This document shows, in pieces, positions 16,237-25,517 of a DNA stretch of 64,000 nucleotides. Under the pieces are notes generated by a model that did no database searches, was not told the origin of the DNA, and worked only from the letters and a program-made list of their open reading frames with translations. This DNA comes from Crenobacter luteus (lineage in GTDB: Bacteria; Pseudomonadota; Gammaproteobacteria; Burkholderiales; Chromobacteriaceae). A program made the position numbers and the translations under genes. Location: NCBI RefSeq assembly GCF_004345725.1, contig NZ_SLXG01000012.1, positions 1 to 64,000 on the forward strand, written 5' to 3'. Position 1 is the first letter of the stretch; the number at the start of each line of letters is the position of its first letter.

Positions 16237-16713
16237 ATGAAAGAATCGGTATCCGCACTGATGGATGGCGAAATCGACGAACAGGAAGCGGCACGCACCC
16301 TCAACGCCCTGGGACGGGACCCCGAGCTGAAGGCGAAGTGGGACGAGTACCACCTGATCGGCGACGCCCTGCGCAACAATGCCTTGCTTAGCGTCGACGT
16401 GGCGCCGTCGGTCAGCCGCAAGCTCGAGGCCGAGCCGACCGTGCTCGCGCCGCGCCCCCGGCGCGCGTTCAGCTCCGGCAAGATCGCGACCTGGGCGCTG
16501 GCCGCCAGCGTCAGCTTCGCCGCCGTGGTCGCCTGGCAACAGCTCGGTCGCGACAGCCAGGGCGAGCCGGTGGTGCTGGCCCAGGCGGTGCCGGCGCCGG
16601 CTGCGCGTCCGCTGCTCAACGAGGCCGACGATCCCTACCTGATGGCGCACCAGGAGTTCGCGGCCGAGCCGGCCGTGCTCAAGACGTCGCTGCAGAGCGA
16701 GGTGCGTCACTGA
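16237..16713 (+). CDS. rseA: Sigma-E anti-sigma factor RseA/MucA
   Basis: 158-aa single-pass inner membrane anti-sigma factor. The N-terminal sigma-binding domain has the family start MKESVSALMDGEIDEQEAAR and KWDEYHLIGDALR (about 35). One TM helix at about residues 85-105 (IATWALAASVSFAAVVAW) is followed by a short periplasmic domain. RseA-type proteins hold sigma-E at the membrane and are cleaved stepwise under stress. The gene lies 2 nt after rpoE, and its stop overlaps the rseB start (TGATG). Confidence 0.92.
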   Translation: MKESVSALMDGEIDEQEAARTLNALGRDPELKAKWDEYHLIGDALRNNALLSVDVAPSVSRKLEAEPTVLAPRPRRAFSSGKIATWALAASVSFAAVVAWQQLGRDSQGEPVVLAQAVPAPAARPLLNEADDPYLMAHQEFAAEPAVLKTSLQSEVRH

Positions 16714-17675
16714 TGCGCTTCGGCATCGTCGCGGCTTCCCTGGCATTGGGGCTGGCGGCCACCGCCCAGGCGGCAGAGGCGGACTGGCAGCTCCTGCGGC
16801 GCGCCGCCCGTGCCAGTTACCAACTGCCGCTCTCAGGCACCTATCTGCACCAGTCGCAGGGGGTGCTCGAATCCTTCCAGCTGTACCGGGACGCCGGCGA
16901 GAGCGGCGTGGTCGAGCGGCACGAGTCGCTCGACGGCCCGGCGCGCGAGATCGTGCGCAAGGGCAACGCGCTGACCTGCTACGCGCCGGACAAGAAGTCG
17001 CTGGCGGCCGCCAAGATCAGCTCGATGCGGCTGTTTCCCGGCTTCCTGCCCGAAGGGCTCGGCGACTTGAAGCTGTCCTACTCGTTGCGCCGTCTCGACG
17101 ACGACCGCGTCGCCCAGCGCGATTGCGGCTGGCTGCAGCTGAGCCCCAAGGACGCCAACCGCTACAGCCTGCGGCTCTGCGTCGACGCGGGGACCGCGCT
17201 GCCGCTCAAGGCGATGGTGCTCGGTCCGCGCGGCGAGGTGGTCGAGCAGCACGCCTTCACCGATCTCGAAGTCGGCGCGCCGCAGGACAAGAGCCTGCTG
17301 ACGCCGCGCAACACCCGTTACAGCTACCAGTTGCGCAAGGCCGGCGCCAACCCGCTCGCCGCGCCGTCGGAAGCCGAGGTCGCGACCGTCAGCGGCCTGC
17401 CGCAGGGCTTCAAGCTGGTGCGCACCGTCAAGCGCTCCTTGCCCGGCAGTAGCAAGAACGTGCGCCACATGGTGCTGTCCGACGGCCTGGCCGTGGTGTC
17501 GCTGTTCGTCGAGCCGGTATCCGGCGACGCGCGTCCCGAGCGTCCGGTCACGCTGCACGGCGCGGTCGGCATGGTGTCGCGCGTCGACGGCGACCAGGTG
17601 CTGACCGTGGTCGGCGACATGCCAGAGCAGGGCCTGGCCAACCTGCTCAAAACGATCCGGATCAAGCGCCCGTGA
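16713..17675 (+). CDS. rseB: Periplasmic sigma-E regulator RseB/MucB
   Basis: 320-aa periplasmic protein that binds RseA and shields it from proteolysis; in known systems it senses mislocalised lipoproteins or LPS. Signal peptide MRFGIVAASLALGLAATAQAA, then a LolA-like domain (YLHQSQGVLESFQLYRDAGE, residues about 45-180) and a smaller C-terminal domain (about 215-315, TVKRSLPGSSKNVRHMVLSD and VSLFVEPVSG). The ATG overlaps the rseA stop by one base and the gene end overlaps rseC by 4 nt, so the whole set is translationally linked. Confidence 0.94.
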   Translation: MRFGIVAASLALGLAATAQAAEADWQLLRRAARASYQLPLSGTYLHQSQGVLESFQLYRDAGESGVVERHESLDGPAREIVRKGNALTCYAPDKKSLAAAKISSMRLFPGFLPEGLGDLKLSYSLRRLDDDRVAQRDCGWLQLSPKDANRYSLRLCVDAGTALPLKAMVLGPRGEVVEQHAFTDLEVGAPQDKSLLTPRNTRYSYQLRKAGANPLAAPSEAEVATVSGLPQGFKLVRTVKRSLPGSSKNVRHMVLSDGLAVVSLFVEPVSGDARPERPVTLHGAVGMVSRVDGDQVLTVVGDMPEQGLANLLKTIRIKRP

Positions 17676-18136
17676 TCGAGACGCAGGCCCGCGTTATCCG
17701 GGTTGACGGGCCGCACGCCTGGGTCGAGCCGCGCCCGCACGCGCCGTGCGGCCAGTGCGACCCGGAAACCGGCTGCCGCACGCTCGCGATCGCGCGGCTG
17801 TTCCGCAACGGCGCGGGGCACTTCCGCGTCGCCAATCCCGTCGGCGCCGAGCCGGGCGACTGGGTCACCGTGGCCGTCCCCGAGGCGGGGCTGCTGCACG
17901 GGGCGCTCGTCGTCTACCTCGCGCCGCTGGCCGGCCTGATCGCCGGCGCCGCGCTCGCCGCGCCGGCCGGGCAGTTCGCGTCGGTCGCCGCCGCCATTCT
18001 CGGCTTTGCCGCGGCGCTCGTCTGGGTGCGGCGCTTTTCGCGCCGGGCCGACGCCGCCCGCTTCACGCCCGCCATCGTCGCGAAAACCGACCGTTCAACC
18101 GCTTTGCAGGAGACGCCATGCCGTTCAAGAAGCTGA
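17672..18136 (+). CDS. rseC: RseC/MucC family protein (SoxR-reducing system RseC)
   Basis: 154-aa inner membrane protein starting at a GTG (17672) that overlaps the rseB stop. The N-terminal cytosolic part has the Cys motif CGQCDPETGC (about residues 27-36), typical of RseC. Two TM helices follow at about 80-100 (GALVVYLAPLAGLIAGAAL) and 104-123, then a basic tail. RseC modulates sigma-E signalling and, in enterics, SoxR reduction. Its last 19 nt overlap the start of the protease gene at 18118 in another frame. Confidence 0.9.
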   Translation: MIETQARVIRVDGPHAWVEPRPHAPCGQCDPETGCRTLAIARLFRNGAGHFRVANPVGAEPGDWVTVAVPEAGLLHGALVVYLAPLAGLIAGAALAAPAGQFASVAAAILGFAAALVWVRRFSRRADAARFTPAIVAKTDRSTALQETPCRSRS

Positions 18137-19536
18137 TCCTCTCCACCCTGCTGGCCAGCGCGCTGCTCGCGGGCCAGGTGCCCGACGCCGCCGCGCGCGA
18201 ACTGCCCGATTTCACGCAGCTGGTCCAGAACGAGGGCCGCGCGGTGGTCAACATCAGCACCACCCAGACCGTGCGCCAGGCCGTCCCGGATGGCCTGGAG
18301 GGTTTCGAGGGCGACCCCTTCTTCGAGTTCTTCCGCCGCTTCGCGCCGCCGCGTCCGCGCGAGTTCCAGGCGCGCTCGCTCGGCTCGGGCTTCATCGTGT
18401 CGCGCGACGGCTACGTGCTGACCAACGCGCACGTGGTCGCGCGCGCCGACGAGATCACCGTCACGCTGACCGACAAGCGCGAATTCCGTGCCCGTCTCGT
18501 CGGTTCGGACGCGCGCACCGACGTCGCGCTGCTGAAGATCGACGCGGGCAATCTGCCGGTCGCGCGGCTGGGCAGCTCGGCCAACCTCAAGGTCGGCGAA
18601 TGGGTGGTGGCGATCGGCTCGCCGTTCGGCTTCGACAACTCGGTGTCGGCCGGCATCGTGTCGGCCAAGGGCCGCCAGCTGCCGGACGAGAACTACGTGC
18701 CGTTCATCCAGACCGACGTCGCGGTCAACCCGGGCAACTCGGGCGGCCCGCTGTTCAACCTGAACGGCGAGGTGGTCGGCATCAATTCGCAGATCTTCAG
18801 CAAGTCCGGCGGCTTCATGGGCATCTCGTTCGCGATCCCGGTCGACGTCGCGATGGACGTCGCCGAACAGCTCAAGCTTAGCGGCCGTGTCAGCCGCGGC
18901 CGCATCGGCGTCGTGGTGCAGGAGGTCGGCAGGGACCTGGCCACCTCGTTCGGCCTGCCGCGCGCGACCGGCGCCCTGATCACGAATGTCGAGAAGGGCG
19001 GCCCGGCCGACCGCGCCGGTCTGCGCATCGGCGACATCGTGTTGCGCATCGACGGTCAGAACGTCGACTCCTCGCCCGATCTGCAGCGTCTGATCAGCGG
19101 CATCCGGCCCGGCAAGGCGATCGCGCTCGACGTCTGGCGCGAGCGCGCCGAGCGGCGCGTCAACGTCGTCGCCGACGAGCTGCGCGACCCCGATCCAGCG
19201 AGCGCCGGGCGCGAGTTCCGGCCGCCGTCGGCGGCCGCCGACGGGCAGCAGCAGATGGCGCCGGTCGGGCTCGCGGTGCGCGAGTTGAGCGCGGCGCAGC
19301 GCCGTCAGCTGAATGTGCCCTACGGCCTCCTAGTCGAGCGCGCCGGCGGCGCCGCGGCGCGTGCCGGCATCGTGCCGGGCGACGTGATCGTCGGCCTCGG
19401 CGGCGAGCCGCTGCGTTCGTTCGCGCAGTTGCGCGACGCGGTGGCCGGTGCGCGCAAGGGCAGCGTGCTGGCGGTGCAGCTCGTGCGGCGCGGCGCGGTG
19501 CTGTTCGTGCCGCTGAAGGTCGGGGAGGGCGCATGA
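18118..19536 (+). CDS. mucD: Do family periplasmic serine endoprotease (DegP/MucD)
   Basis: 472-aa trypsin-like HtrA protease-chaperone. A signal peptide (MPFKKLILSTLLASALLAGQ...) precedes the protease domain with triad His in TNAHVV (about residue 104), Asp in RTDVALLK (about 134) and Ser in NPGNSGGPLF (about 208). Two PDZ domains lie at about 265-355 and 380-470. The ATG at 18118 follows AGGAG and lies inside the rseC 3' end. It closes the rpoE operon, where it degrades or refolds misfolded envelope proteins and so feeds back on sigma-E. Confidence 0.95.
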   Translation: MPFKKLILSTLLASALLAGQVPDAAARELPDFTQLVQNEGRAVVNISTTQTVRQAVPDGLEGFEGDPFFEFFRRFAPPRPREFQARSLGSGFIVSRDGYVLTNAHVVARADEITVTLTDKREFRARLVGSDARTDVALLKIDAGNLPVARLGSSANLKVGEWVVAIGSPFGFDNSVSAGIVSAKGRQLPDENYVPFIQTDVAVNPGNSGGPLFNLNGEVVGINSQIFSKSGGFMGISFAIPVDVAMDVAEQLKLSGRVSRGRIGVVVQEVGRDLATSFGLPRATGALITNVEKGGPADRAGLRIGDIVLRIDGQNVDSSPDLQRLISGIRPGKAIALDVWRERAERRVNVVADELRDPDPASAGREFRPPSAAADGQQQMAPVGLAVRELSAAQRRQLNVPYGLLVERAGGAAARAGIVPGDVIVGLGGEPLRSFAQLRDAVAGARKGSVLAVQLVRRGAVLFVPLKVGEGA

Positions 19537-19769
19537 GGCTGACGCTTTATTTCCGCGAGTATTGCAGCCTGTGCCACCAGATGTTGGCCGAGCTGGCGCC
19601 GTGGCGCGAACGCTACGGCTTCGAGCTGGCCGTCGTCGATGTCGACGCCGACGCGGCGCTGGTCGAGCGTTTCGACGAGCTGGTGCCGGTGCTGATGGAC
19701 GGCGACGTCGAGATCTGCCACTACCACCTCGACGCCGCGCGGCTGGCCGCGCACCTGGACGCGCCGTAG
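19533..19769 (+). CDS. Glutaredoxin-like (DUF836) small thiol protein
   Basis: 78-aa thioredoxin-fold protein beginning LTLYFREYCSLCHQMLAEL, with a CSLC redox pair at about residues 11-14; the cis-Pro region is LVPVLMDGD. Its ATG overlaps the mucD stop by 4 nt, so it is expressed with the envelope-stress operon. The family (DUF836/glutaredoxin-like) commonly sits between mucD and lepA in betaproteobacteria; the physiological partner is not known. The stop codon lies inside the left arm of a palindromic repeat. Confidence 0.88.
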   Translation: MRLTLYFREYCSLCHQMLAELAPWRERYGFELAVVDVDADAALVERFDELVPVLMDGDVEICHYHLDAARLAAHLDAP

Positions 19770-19817
19770 GGCGGATCGTCCCGCGGTGCCGGGCGGCGGC
19801 TTGGGCATCCGCCCTAC
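19766..19817. repeat. GTAGGGCGGAT palindromic intergenic repeat
   Basis: GTAGGGCGGAT (19766-19776) is perfectly inverted at 19807-19817 (ATCCGCCCTAC), enclosing a GC-rich 30-nt core. The left arm overlaps the glutaredoxin-like stop codon. The arms match a well-known type of dispersed palindromic repeat of gamma- and betaproteobacteria (GTAGGGCGGAT...ATCCGCCCTAC). It could act as a terminator or mRNA-stabilising hairpin. Only one copy was seen in this window. Confidence 0.6.
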
Positions 19818-19945
19818 CAGCGCCCGGTGAAATCGGCTAAAATCCGCGCCAGTGTTAGAGGATCTCGACCGGCATCCCGGCTTGCCCAAGTTGCTCGAGC
19901 GGACGCGAACGACGTCCGCCCCGGCCGCGGGGTCTTACGGTTACC

Positions 19946-19967
19946 AAGGGCACGCGCGCGTGCCCTT
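19946..19967. promoter_or_regulatory. 22-bp perfect palindrome in the lepA leader
   Basis: AAGGGCACGCG joined to its complement CGCGTGCCCTT, 17 nt before the lepA ATG, followed by AACTTTTG. No clear Shine-Dalgarno is visible between it and lepA. It could be a hairpin controlling lepA translation or partial termination. A TAAAAT box at about 19838, 140 nt upstream of the ATG, is a candidate -10 for lepA. Confidence 0.45.
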
Positions 19968-19984
19968 AACTTTTGTGTGATTGC

Positions 19985-21778
19985 ATGGACCATATTCGCA
20001 ACTTCTCGATCATCGCCCACATCGACCACGGCAAATCGACGCTGGCCGACCGCTTCATCCAGTACTGCGGCGGTCTCGAACTGCGCGAAATGAGCGCGCA
20101 GGTGCTCGACTCGATGGACATCGAAAAAGAGCGCGGGATCACCATCAAGGCGCAGACCGCCGCGCTCTCGTACAAGGCGCGCGACGGCCGGGTCTACAAC
20201 CTGAACCTGATCGACACCCCCGGCCACGTCGACTTCTCCTACGAGGTGTCGCGTTCGCTGTCCGCCTGCGAGGGCGCGCTGCTGGTGGTCGACGCCTCGC
20301 AGGGCGTCGAGGCGCAGACGGTCGCCAACTGCTACACCGCGATCGACCTCGGCGTCGAGGTGGTGCCGGTGCTCAACAAGATCGACCTGCCGGCCGCCGA
20401 CCCCGAGCGCGTCAGCCAGGAAATCGAGGACATCATCGGCATCGAGGCGATCGACGCGGTGCAGGCCTCGGCCAAGTCGGGCCTCGGCATCGAGGACATC
20501 CTCGAGACCGTGGTCGCCAAGATCCCGCCGCCCAAGGGCAATCCGGACGGCGAGCTCAAGGCGCTGATCGTCGACTCGTGGTTCGACAACTACGTCGGCG
20601 TGGTGATGCTGGTGCGCGTGATCGACGGCCGCCTCAAGCCCAAGGACAAGATCAAGTTCATGGCGACCGGCGCCGAGCACCTGTGCGAGCAGGTCGGCGT
20701 GTTCACGCCCAAGTCGGTGCAGCGCGAGGCGCTGAACGCCGGCGAGGTGGGCTTCGTGATCGCCGGCATCAAGGAGCTGAAGTCGGCCAAGGTCGGCGAC
20801 ACCATCACGCTGGCCACCAGGCCGGCCGCCGAACCGTTGCCGGGCTTCAAGGAAGTGCAGTCGCAGGTGTTCGCCGGCCTCTACCCGGTCGAGTCGCACG
20901 ACTACGAAGCGCTGCGCGACGCGCTGGAAAAGCTGCAGCTCAACGACGCGGCGCTCAAGTTCGAGCCCGAGGTGTCGCAGGCGCTCGGCTTCGGCTTCCG
21001 CTGCGGCTTCCTCGGCCTCTTGCACCTGGAGATCGTCCAGGAGCGCCTCGAGCGCGAGTTCGACATGGACCTGATCACCACCGCGCCGACGGTGGTGTAC
21101 GAACTGCTGATGAAGGACGGTACGGTGATCGAGGTCGAGAACCCGTCCAAGCTGCCCGAGCCGTCCAAGGTCGAGGAGATCCGCGAGCCCATCATCACCG
21201 CCACCATCCTGGTGCCGCAGGACTACGTCGGCTCGGTGATGACGCTGTGCAACCAGAAGCGCGGCGTGCAACGCAATATGCAGTACATGGGCCGCCAGGT
21301 GATGCTGACCTACGACCTGCCGATGAACGAAGTGGTGATGGACTTCTTCGACAAGCTCAAGTCGACCAGCCGCGGCTACGCGTCGCTCGACTACGAGTTC
21401 AAGGAATTCCAGGCGTCCGACCTCGTCAAGCTCGACATCCTCGTCAACGGCGAGAAGGTCGACGCCTTGAGCCTGATCGTGCACCGCGCGTCCAGCCAGT
21501 ACCGCGGCCGCGAGCTGGCGGCCAAGATGCGCGAGCTGATCCCGCGCCAGATGTTCGACATCGCGGTGCAGGCGGCGATCGGCAGCCACATCATCGCGCG
21601 CGAGACGATCAAGGCCTTGCGCAAGAACGTGCTGGCCAAGTGCTACGGCGGCGACATCACGCGCAAGAAAAAGCTGCTCGAGAAGCAGAAGGCCGGCAAG
21701 AAGCGCATGAAGCAGGTCGGCAACGTCGAGATTCCGCAGGAAGCCTTCCTCGCCATCCTGCAAGTGGGAGACAAATAA
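19985..21778 (+). CDS. lepA: Elongation factor 4 (LepA)
   Basis: 597-aa translational GTPase acting on ribosomes (back-translocation/initiation quality). The start is ATG 19985 ([20 protein letters not shown]), the conserved N-terminus. G1 AHIDHGKST (about residues 11-19), G3 DTPGHVDF (about 79), G4 NKID (about 133) and G5 SAKSG (about 167) are all present. Domains II, III, V and the LepA-specific C-terminal domain follow ([20 protein letters not shown]). It is the first gene of lepA-lepB-DUF4845-rnc-era-recO-pdxJ-acpS-nagZ, a gene order widely conserved in betaproteobacteria. Confidence 0.98.
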   Translation: MDHIRNFSIIAHIDHGKSTLADRFIQYCGGLELREMSAQVLDSMDIEKERGITIKAQTAALSYKARDGRVYNLNLIDTPGHVDFSYEVSRSLSACEGALLVVDASQGVEAQTVANCYTAIDLGVEVVPVLNKIDLPAADPERVSQEIEDIIGIEAIDAVQASAKSGLGIEDILETVVAKIPPPKGNPDGELKALIVDSWFDNYVGVVMLVRVIDGRLKPKDKIKFMATGAEHLCEQVGVFTPKSVQREALNAGEVGFVIAGIKELKSAKVGDTITLATRPAAEPLPGFKEVQSQVFAGLYPVESHDYEALRDALEKLQLNDAALKFEPEVSQALGFGFRCGFLGLLHLEIVQERLEREFDMDLITTAPTVVYELLMKDGTVIEVENPSKLPEPSKVEEIREPIITATILVPQDYVGSVMTLCNQKRGVQRNMQYMGRQVMLTYDLPMNEVVMDFFDKLKSTSRGYASLDYEFKEFQASDLVKLDILVNGEKVDALSLIVHRASSQYRGRELAAKMRELIPRQMFDIAVQAAIGSHIIARETIKALRKNVLAKCYGGDITRKKKLLEKQKAGKKRMKQVGNVEIPQEAFLAILQVGDK

Positions 21779-22750
21779 TTGGGCGCCAACCTGTTCTGGG
21801 TGTTCGCGGTGCTGACCGCCGTCGGCCTGCTGCTGATCGTCTTTGGCGGCAAGAAGGCGCCGGGTGCGAAGGACTGGCCGGCGTCGATCCAGTGGGGTTA
21901 CCTGATGCTGGTCATCGGCGGCTTCGGCCTGCTATCCGAGAAGATGAGCTTCTCGGCGGTAATGCTGGTGTTCGTGCTGGTGACCGGCGCCGTGTGGCTC
22001 GCCAACCGCTTCGTGCTCGCGAAAAAACGGTTGGCCGAGGGGCGCGAGGCCGGGCACTTCGTCGACTATGCGGTCGGCTTCTTCCCGGTGATCCTGGTGG
22101 TGTTCCTGCTGCGCTCCTTCCTGGTCGAGCCGTTCCAGATTCCGAGCAGCTCGATGCGGCCGGGCCTGGTGGTCGGCGACTTCATCCTCGTCAACAAGTT
22201 CAGCTACGGCATCCGCGTACCGGTGCTCAACAACGTCGTGATTCCGGTGCACGCGGTCGAACGCGGCGACGTCGTCGTGTTCAACTATCCGCCCGAGCCG
22301 CGCGTCAACTACATCAAGCGCGTGATCGGCCTGCCCGGCGACACCGTCGTCTACCGCGACAAGAAGCTGACCGTCAACGGCCGGCCGGTGCCGCAGTTGG
22401 CCGAGGGCAGCTACGACTACCTCGAGCAGGGGTTGGCGATGGTCCACAACGACCAGTACCGCGAGACGCTCGGCGGCAAGCGCTACCGCGTGCTCGACAT
22501 TCCCGAGGCGCGACCGGTGGCGCTCGAACGGGTGGGCAACTTTCCCTACCGCGAGAACTGCGAGTACGACGAAACCGGCTTCGCCTGCAAGGTGCCGGCC
22601 GGCCATTACTTCATGATGGGCGACAACCGCGACAACAGCCTCGACGGCCGCTACTGGGGCTTCGTCGACGACAGGCTGATGGTCGGCAAGGCCTTCATGA
22701 TCTGGATGAATTTCGGCGACTTCTCGCGCGTCGGCATGAAGATCGAATGA
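21779..22750 (+). CDS. lepB: Signal peptidase I (LepB)
   Basis: 323-aa inner membrane protease removing signal peptides. It starts at TTG 21779, directly after the lepA stop, with GGGAG at 8 nt; no other in-frame start keeps the first TM helix (LFWVFAVLTAVGLLLIVFGG). Further TM helices lie at about 40-75 and 98-115. Catalytic Ser is in QIPSSSMRPGL (about residue 128), Lys in YIKRVIGLPGD (about 182), and box E GDNRDNSLDGRYWG is at about 281. It carries two DUS-like copies (22030, 22396), both read as Leu-Ala-Glu with TTG codons. Confidence 0.97.
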   Translation: MGANLFWVFAVLTAVGLLLIVFGGKKAPGAKDWPASIQWGYLMLVIGGFGLLSEKMSFSAVMLVFVLVTGAVWLANRFVLAKKRLAEGREAGHFVDYAVGFFPVILVVFLLRSFLVEPFQIPSSSMRPGLVVGDFILVNKFSYGIRVPVLNNVVIPVHAVERGDVVVFNYPPEPRVNYIKRVIGLPGDTVVYRDKKLTVNGRPVPQLAEGSYDYLEQGLAMVHNDQYRETLGGKRYRVLDIPEARPVALERVGNFPYRENCEYDETGFACKVPAGHYFMMGDNRDNSLDGRYWGFVDDRLMVGKAFMIWMNFGDFSRVGMKIE

Positions 22751-22758
22751 GGTGAACG

Positions 22759-23154
22759 ATGGTGATCAGGACCTTCCCGGCAGGGCTGGACCGCCAGGCG
22801 GGCATGGGCTCGCTCGCGGTGATCGCCCTGGTCGCGCTGTTCGGTCTGGCGCTCCTGGCGGCCTTCCGCGTCGTACCGGTTTATACCGAGTACGCCGAGG
22901 TCAAGAGCGCCGTGGCCGAGGCGGCCAAGGACCCGGCGCGCTCCGAGTCTGAGGCGCGCCGCATCTTCCGTGCCCGCGCGGTGGTGGCCGGTATCGGCTC
23001 GGTCAAGGATTCCGACCTCATCGTCGTCGCCGGCGGCAACTTCCTGACCGTCCGCGCCCGCTACCGCCGCGAGGTGCCGCTCGTCGCCAACGTCAAGCTG
23101 GCGTTCGACTTCGACACCCAGGCGGGGCAGGGCCCGGCGGCGCAGCAGCGATAA
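22759..23154 (+). CDS. DUF4845 domain-containing protein
   Basis: 131-aa membrane-anchored protein between lepB and rnc, the characteristic position of DUF4845. It has an N-terminal TM helix (about residues 16-36, MGSLAVIALVALFGLALLAA) with RQAGMGSL before it, as in pilin-like signal anchors, followed by a periplasmic domain (VVPVYTEYAEVKSAVAEAAK, ARYRREVPLVANVKLAFDFD). The ATG at 22759 has AGGTG upstream. The function is unknown. Confidence 0.9.
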   Translation: MVIRTFPAGLDRQAGMGSLAVIALVALFGLALLAAFRVVPVYTEYAEVKSAVAEAAKDPARSESEARRIFRARAVVAGIGSVKDSDLIVVAGGNFLTVRARYRREVPLVANVKLAFDFDTQAGQGPAAQQR

Positions 23155-23165
23155 AGAACACGACC

Positions 23166-23876
23166 TTGAACGACACCCGTCTGACCCGCCTCTACGACGC
23201 GCTCGGTTACCGCTTCGCGAATCCGGCGTGGCTCAAGCAGGCGCTGACCCACCGCAGCTACGGCACGCCGCACAACGAGCGGCTCGAGTTCGTCGGCGAC
23301 AGCATCCTCAACTACACCGTCGCGCGCATGCTGTTCGACCGTTTCCCGACCCTGCCCGAGGGCGACCTGTCGCGCCTGCGCGCCAACCTCGTCAACCAGA
23401 ACGCGCTGGCCGAGATCGCCGTCGAGCTGAAGTTCGGCGACTACCTGTTCCTCGGCGAGGGCGAACTGAAGAGCGGCGGCTTCAACCGGCCGTCCATCCT
23501 CGCCGACGCGCTCGAGGCGACCTTCGCCGCGGTCAGCTTCGACTCGGGCTTCGCCGAGGCCGAGGCGGTGGTGCGCCGGCTGTACGAGGCGCGCGTCGCC
23601 GCGATCGACCCGAGCCGCCACGCCAAGGACGCCAAGACCCGGCTGCAGGAGGCGCTGCAGGCCAAGCGCCTCGCGCTGCCCAAGTACCGCATCCTCGCCC
23701 AGAGCGGCGAGGCCCACGAACAATGGTTCAAGGTCGCGTGCGACCTGGCCGAAATCCGCATCGAAACCGAAGGCGAGGGCGCCAGCCGCCGCGCCGCCGA
23801 GCAGCAGGCCGCCGAGGCCGCGCTCGCGAAGTTCGAAGCGCTCTATCCGGGCGGCAAGAAGCCGAAATCCGCATGA
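23166..23876 (+). CDS. rnc: Ribonuclease III
   Basis: 236-aa dsRNA endonuclease for rRNA and mRNA processing. The start is TTG 23166; no downstream ATG would keep the N-terminal helices (RLYDALGYRFANPAWLKQAL). The RNase III signature HNERLEFVGDSILN (about residues 37-50) with catalytic Glu/Asp is intact, followed by DALEATFAAV (about 113), and a dsRNA-binding domain at about 155-228 (DAKTRLQEALQAK... SRRAAEQQAAEAAL). The stop overlaps the era start by 4 nt; rnc-era coupling is the normal arrangement. Confidence 0.97.
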   Translation: MNDTRLTRLYDALGYRFANPAWLKQALTHRSYGTPHNERLEFVGDSILNYTVARMLFDRFPTLPEGDLSRLRANLVNQNALAEIAVELKFGDYLFLGEGELKSGGFNRPSILADALEATFAAVSFDSGFAEAEAVVRRLYEARVAAIDPSRHAKDAKTRLQEALQAKRLALPKYRILAQSGEAHEQWFKVACDLAEIRIETEGEGASRRAAEQQAAEAALAKFEALYPGGKKPKSA

Positions 23877-24760
23877 ACGAACAAGATTACCGCTGTGGCT
23901 TCGTCGCCATCGTCGGCCGGCCGAACGTCGGTAAGTCCACGCTGATGAACCACCTGATCGGCCAGAAGGTCAGCATCACCTCGAAGAAGGCGCAGACCAC
24001 CCGTCACCGCGTCAACGGTATCCACACCGAGGAGGCGGCGCAGTTCGTCTTCGTCGACACGCCGGGCTTCCAGACCTTCCACCGCAACGCGCTCAACGAC
24101 GTGCTCAACCAGAGCGTGCGCGACACGCTCTCGAGCGTCGACTGCGTGCTGTTCGTGCTCGAGGCCAAGCGGCTGACCGGCGCCGACCGCGAGGTGATCG
24201 CCCTGCTGCCGAAGAACGTGCCGGTGGTGCTGGTGGTCAACAAGGTCGACAGGGCGAAGGACCGCGACGAGCTCGCCGCCTTCATCGCCGAGTGCCGCGC
24301 CGAATTCCCCTTCGTCGACGTCGAGGCGGTCAGCGCCAAGCACGGCCACCGGTTGGCCGAGCTCTTGGACAAGGTGCGCCCGCACCTGCCCGAGTCGCCG
24401 CCCTTGTACCCGGACGACATGGTCACCGACAAGAGCGTGCGCTTCATGGCCACCGAGATCGTGCGCGAGAAGCTGTTCCGCTACCTCGGCGAGGAGTTGC
24501 CGTACGCGATGAACGTCGAAGTCGAACTGTGGGAAGAGGAAGAGGGGCTGACGCGCATCCACGTCGCGGTGCTGGTCGACAAGGACAGCCAGAAGGGCAT
24601 CCTGATCGGTAAGGGCGGCGAGAAGCTGAAGAAGATCTCGACCGAGGCGCGCCTCGACCTGGAAAAACTGCTCGACGCCAAGGTCTACCTGAAGGTGTGG
24701 GCCAAGGTGAAGTCCGGCTGGGCCGACGACGTGCGCTTCCTCAAGGAATTCGGCCTCTAA
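23873..24760 (+). CDS. era: GTPase Era
   Basis: 295-aa ribosome-assembly GTPase. G1 GRPNVGKST (about residues 14-22), G2 TTRHRVNG, G3 DTPGFQ (about 61), G4 NKVD (about 123), G5 SAKHG (about 153), and a C-terminal KH domain with the signature GILIGKGGEKLKKIS (about 242-256) that binds the 3' end of 16S rRNA. It overlaps rnc. A DUS-like copy (24352-24361) is read as Leu-Ala-Glu. Confidence 0.97.
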   Translation: MNEQDYRCGFVAIVGRPNVGKSTLMNHLIGQKVSITSKKAQTTRHRVNGIHTEEAAQFVFVDTPGFQTFHRNALNDVLNQSVRDTLSSVDCVLFVLEAKRLTGADREVIALLPKNVPVVLVVNKVDRAKDRDELAAFIAECRAEFPFVDVEAVSAKHGHRLAELLDKVRPHLPESPPLYPDDMVTDKSVRFMATEIVREKLFRYLGEELPYAMNVEVELWEEEEGLTRIHVAVLVDKDSQKGILIGKGGEKLKKISTEARLDLEKLLDAKVYLKVWAKVKSGWADDVRFLKEFGL

Positions 24761-24781
24761 GCCGGACGGGCCGGACGCGCG

Positions 24782-25501
24782 ATGCAGCCGGGCAAGGTCG
24801 ACCACCAGCCCGCCTACGTGCTGCACAGCCAGCCGTGGCGCGAGACCAGCCTGCTGGTCGAGGTACTGACGCGCGACCACGGCCGGCTGACGCTGGTCGC
24901 GCGCAGCGCGCGCCGGCCGCAGTCGGCGCTGCGGGGCCTCTTGCTGCCGTTCGCCCCCTTGACCATCGCGTGGTTCGGCAAGGGCGAATTGCGCACGCTG
25001 CACGCGGCCGACTGGCAGGGCGGCGTGCCGCAGCTGTCGGGCATGGCGTTGATCTGCGGCTTTTACCTGAACGAGCTGGCGATGCGGCTGTCGGCGCGCG
25101 ACGACGCGAACCCGGCGCTGTTCGCCGCCCACGACGCGGCGGTGCGCGCGCTGGCCCGCGAGCCGGCGTACGGCGCGGTGTTGCGCCGCTACGAATGGGC
25201 GCTGCTGACCGCGCTCGGTTTCGCGCCGCCGCTGGACGCCGACGACGCGCAGCGGCCGATCGACCCCGCCGCGCGCTACCACGTCGTGCCGGACGCGTCG
25301 CCGCACCGGCTCGAGAGCGGCCCGGCCGACGCGGGCGTCGGCGGCGCGACGCTCATCGCGATGGCGGCCGGCGATTACGCGGACCCCGCCGTCCGCCACG
25401 AGGCGCGCGGCTTCCTGCGCGCCTGTCTCGATCACCACCTGGGTGGCCGTCCCTTGGCCACCCGCGAACTGTTGCAAGCGATCAGCGCGCTACCCGAGTA
25501 G
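24782..25501 (+). CDS. recO: DNA repair protein RecO
   Basis: 239-aa recombination mediator that helps load RecA with RecR. It has an N-terminal OB fold ([33 protein letters not shown]) and helical C-terminal part ([32 protein letters not shown]). There is no Zn-finger Cys cluster, as in most betaproteobacterial RecO. It starts 21 nt after era and ends 16 nt before pdxJ. Confidence 0.95.
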   Translation: MQPGKVDHQPAYVLHSQPWRETSLLVEVLTRDHGRLTLVARSARRPQSALRGLLLPFAPLTIAWFGKGELRTLHAADWQGGVPQLSGMALICGFYLNELAMRLSARDDANPALFAAHDAAVRALAREPAYGAVLRRYEWALLTALGFAPPLDADDAQRPIDPAARYHVVPDASPHRLESGPADAGVGGATLIAMAAGDYADPAVRHEARGFLRACLDHHLGGRPLATRELLQAISALPE

Positions 25502-25517
25502 CGCAAGGAGCCCCACG

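Noticed and set aside
19814-21763. 649-codon open frame opposite lepA on the minus strand
   Set aside because: It is an antisense shadow caused by high GC at codon position 3 of lepA: no ribosome site, no domain, low-complexity His/Arg/Asp/Val composition.
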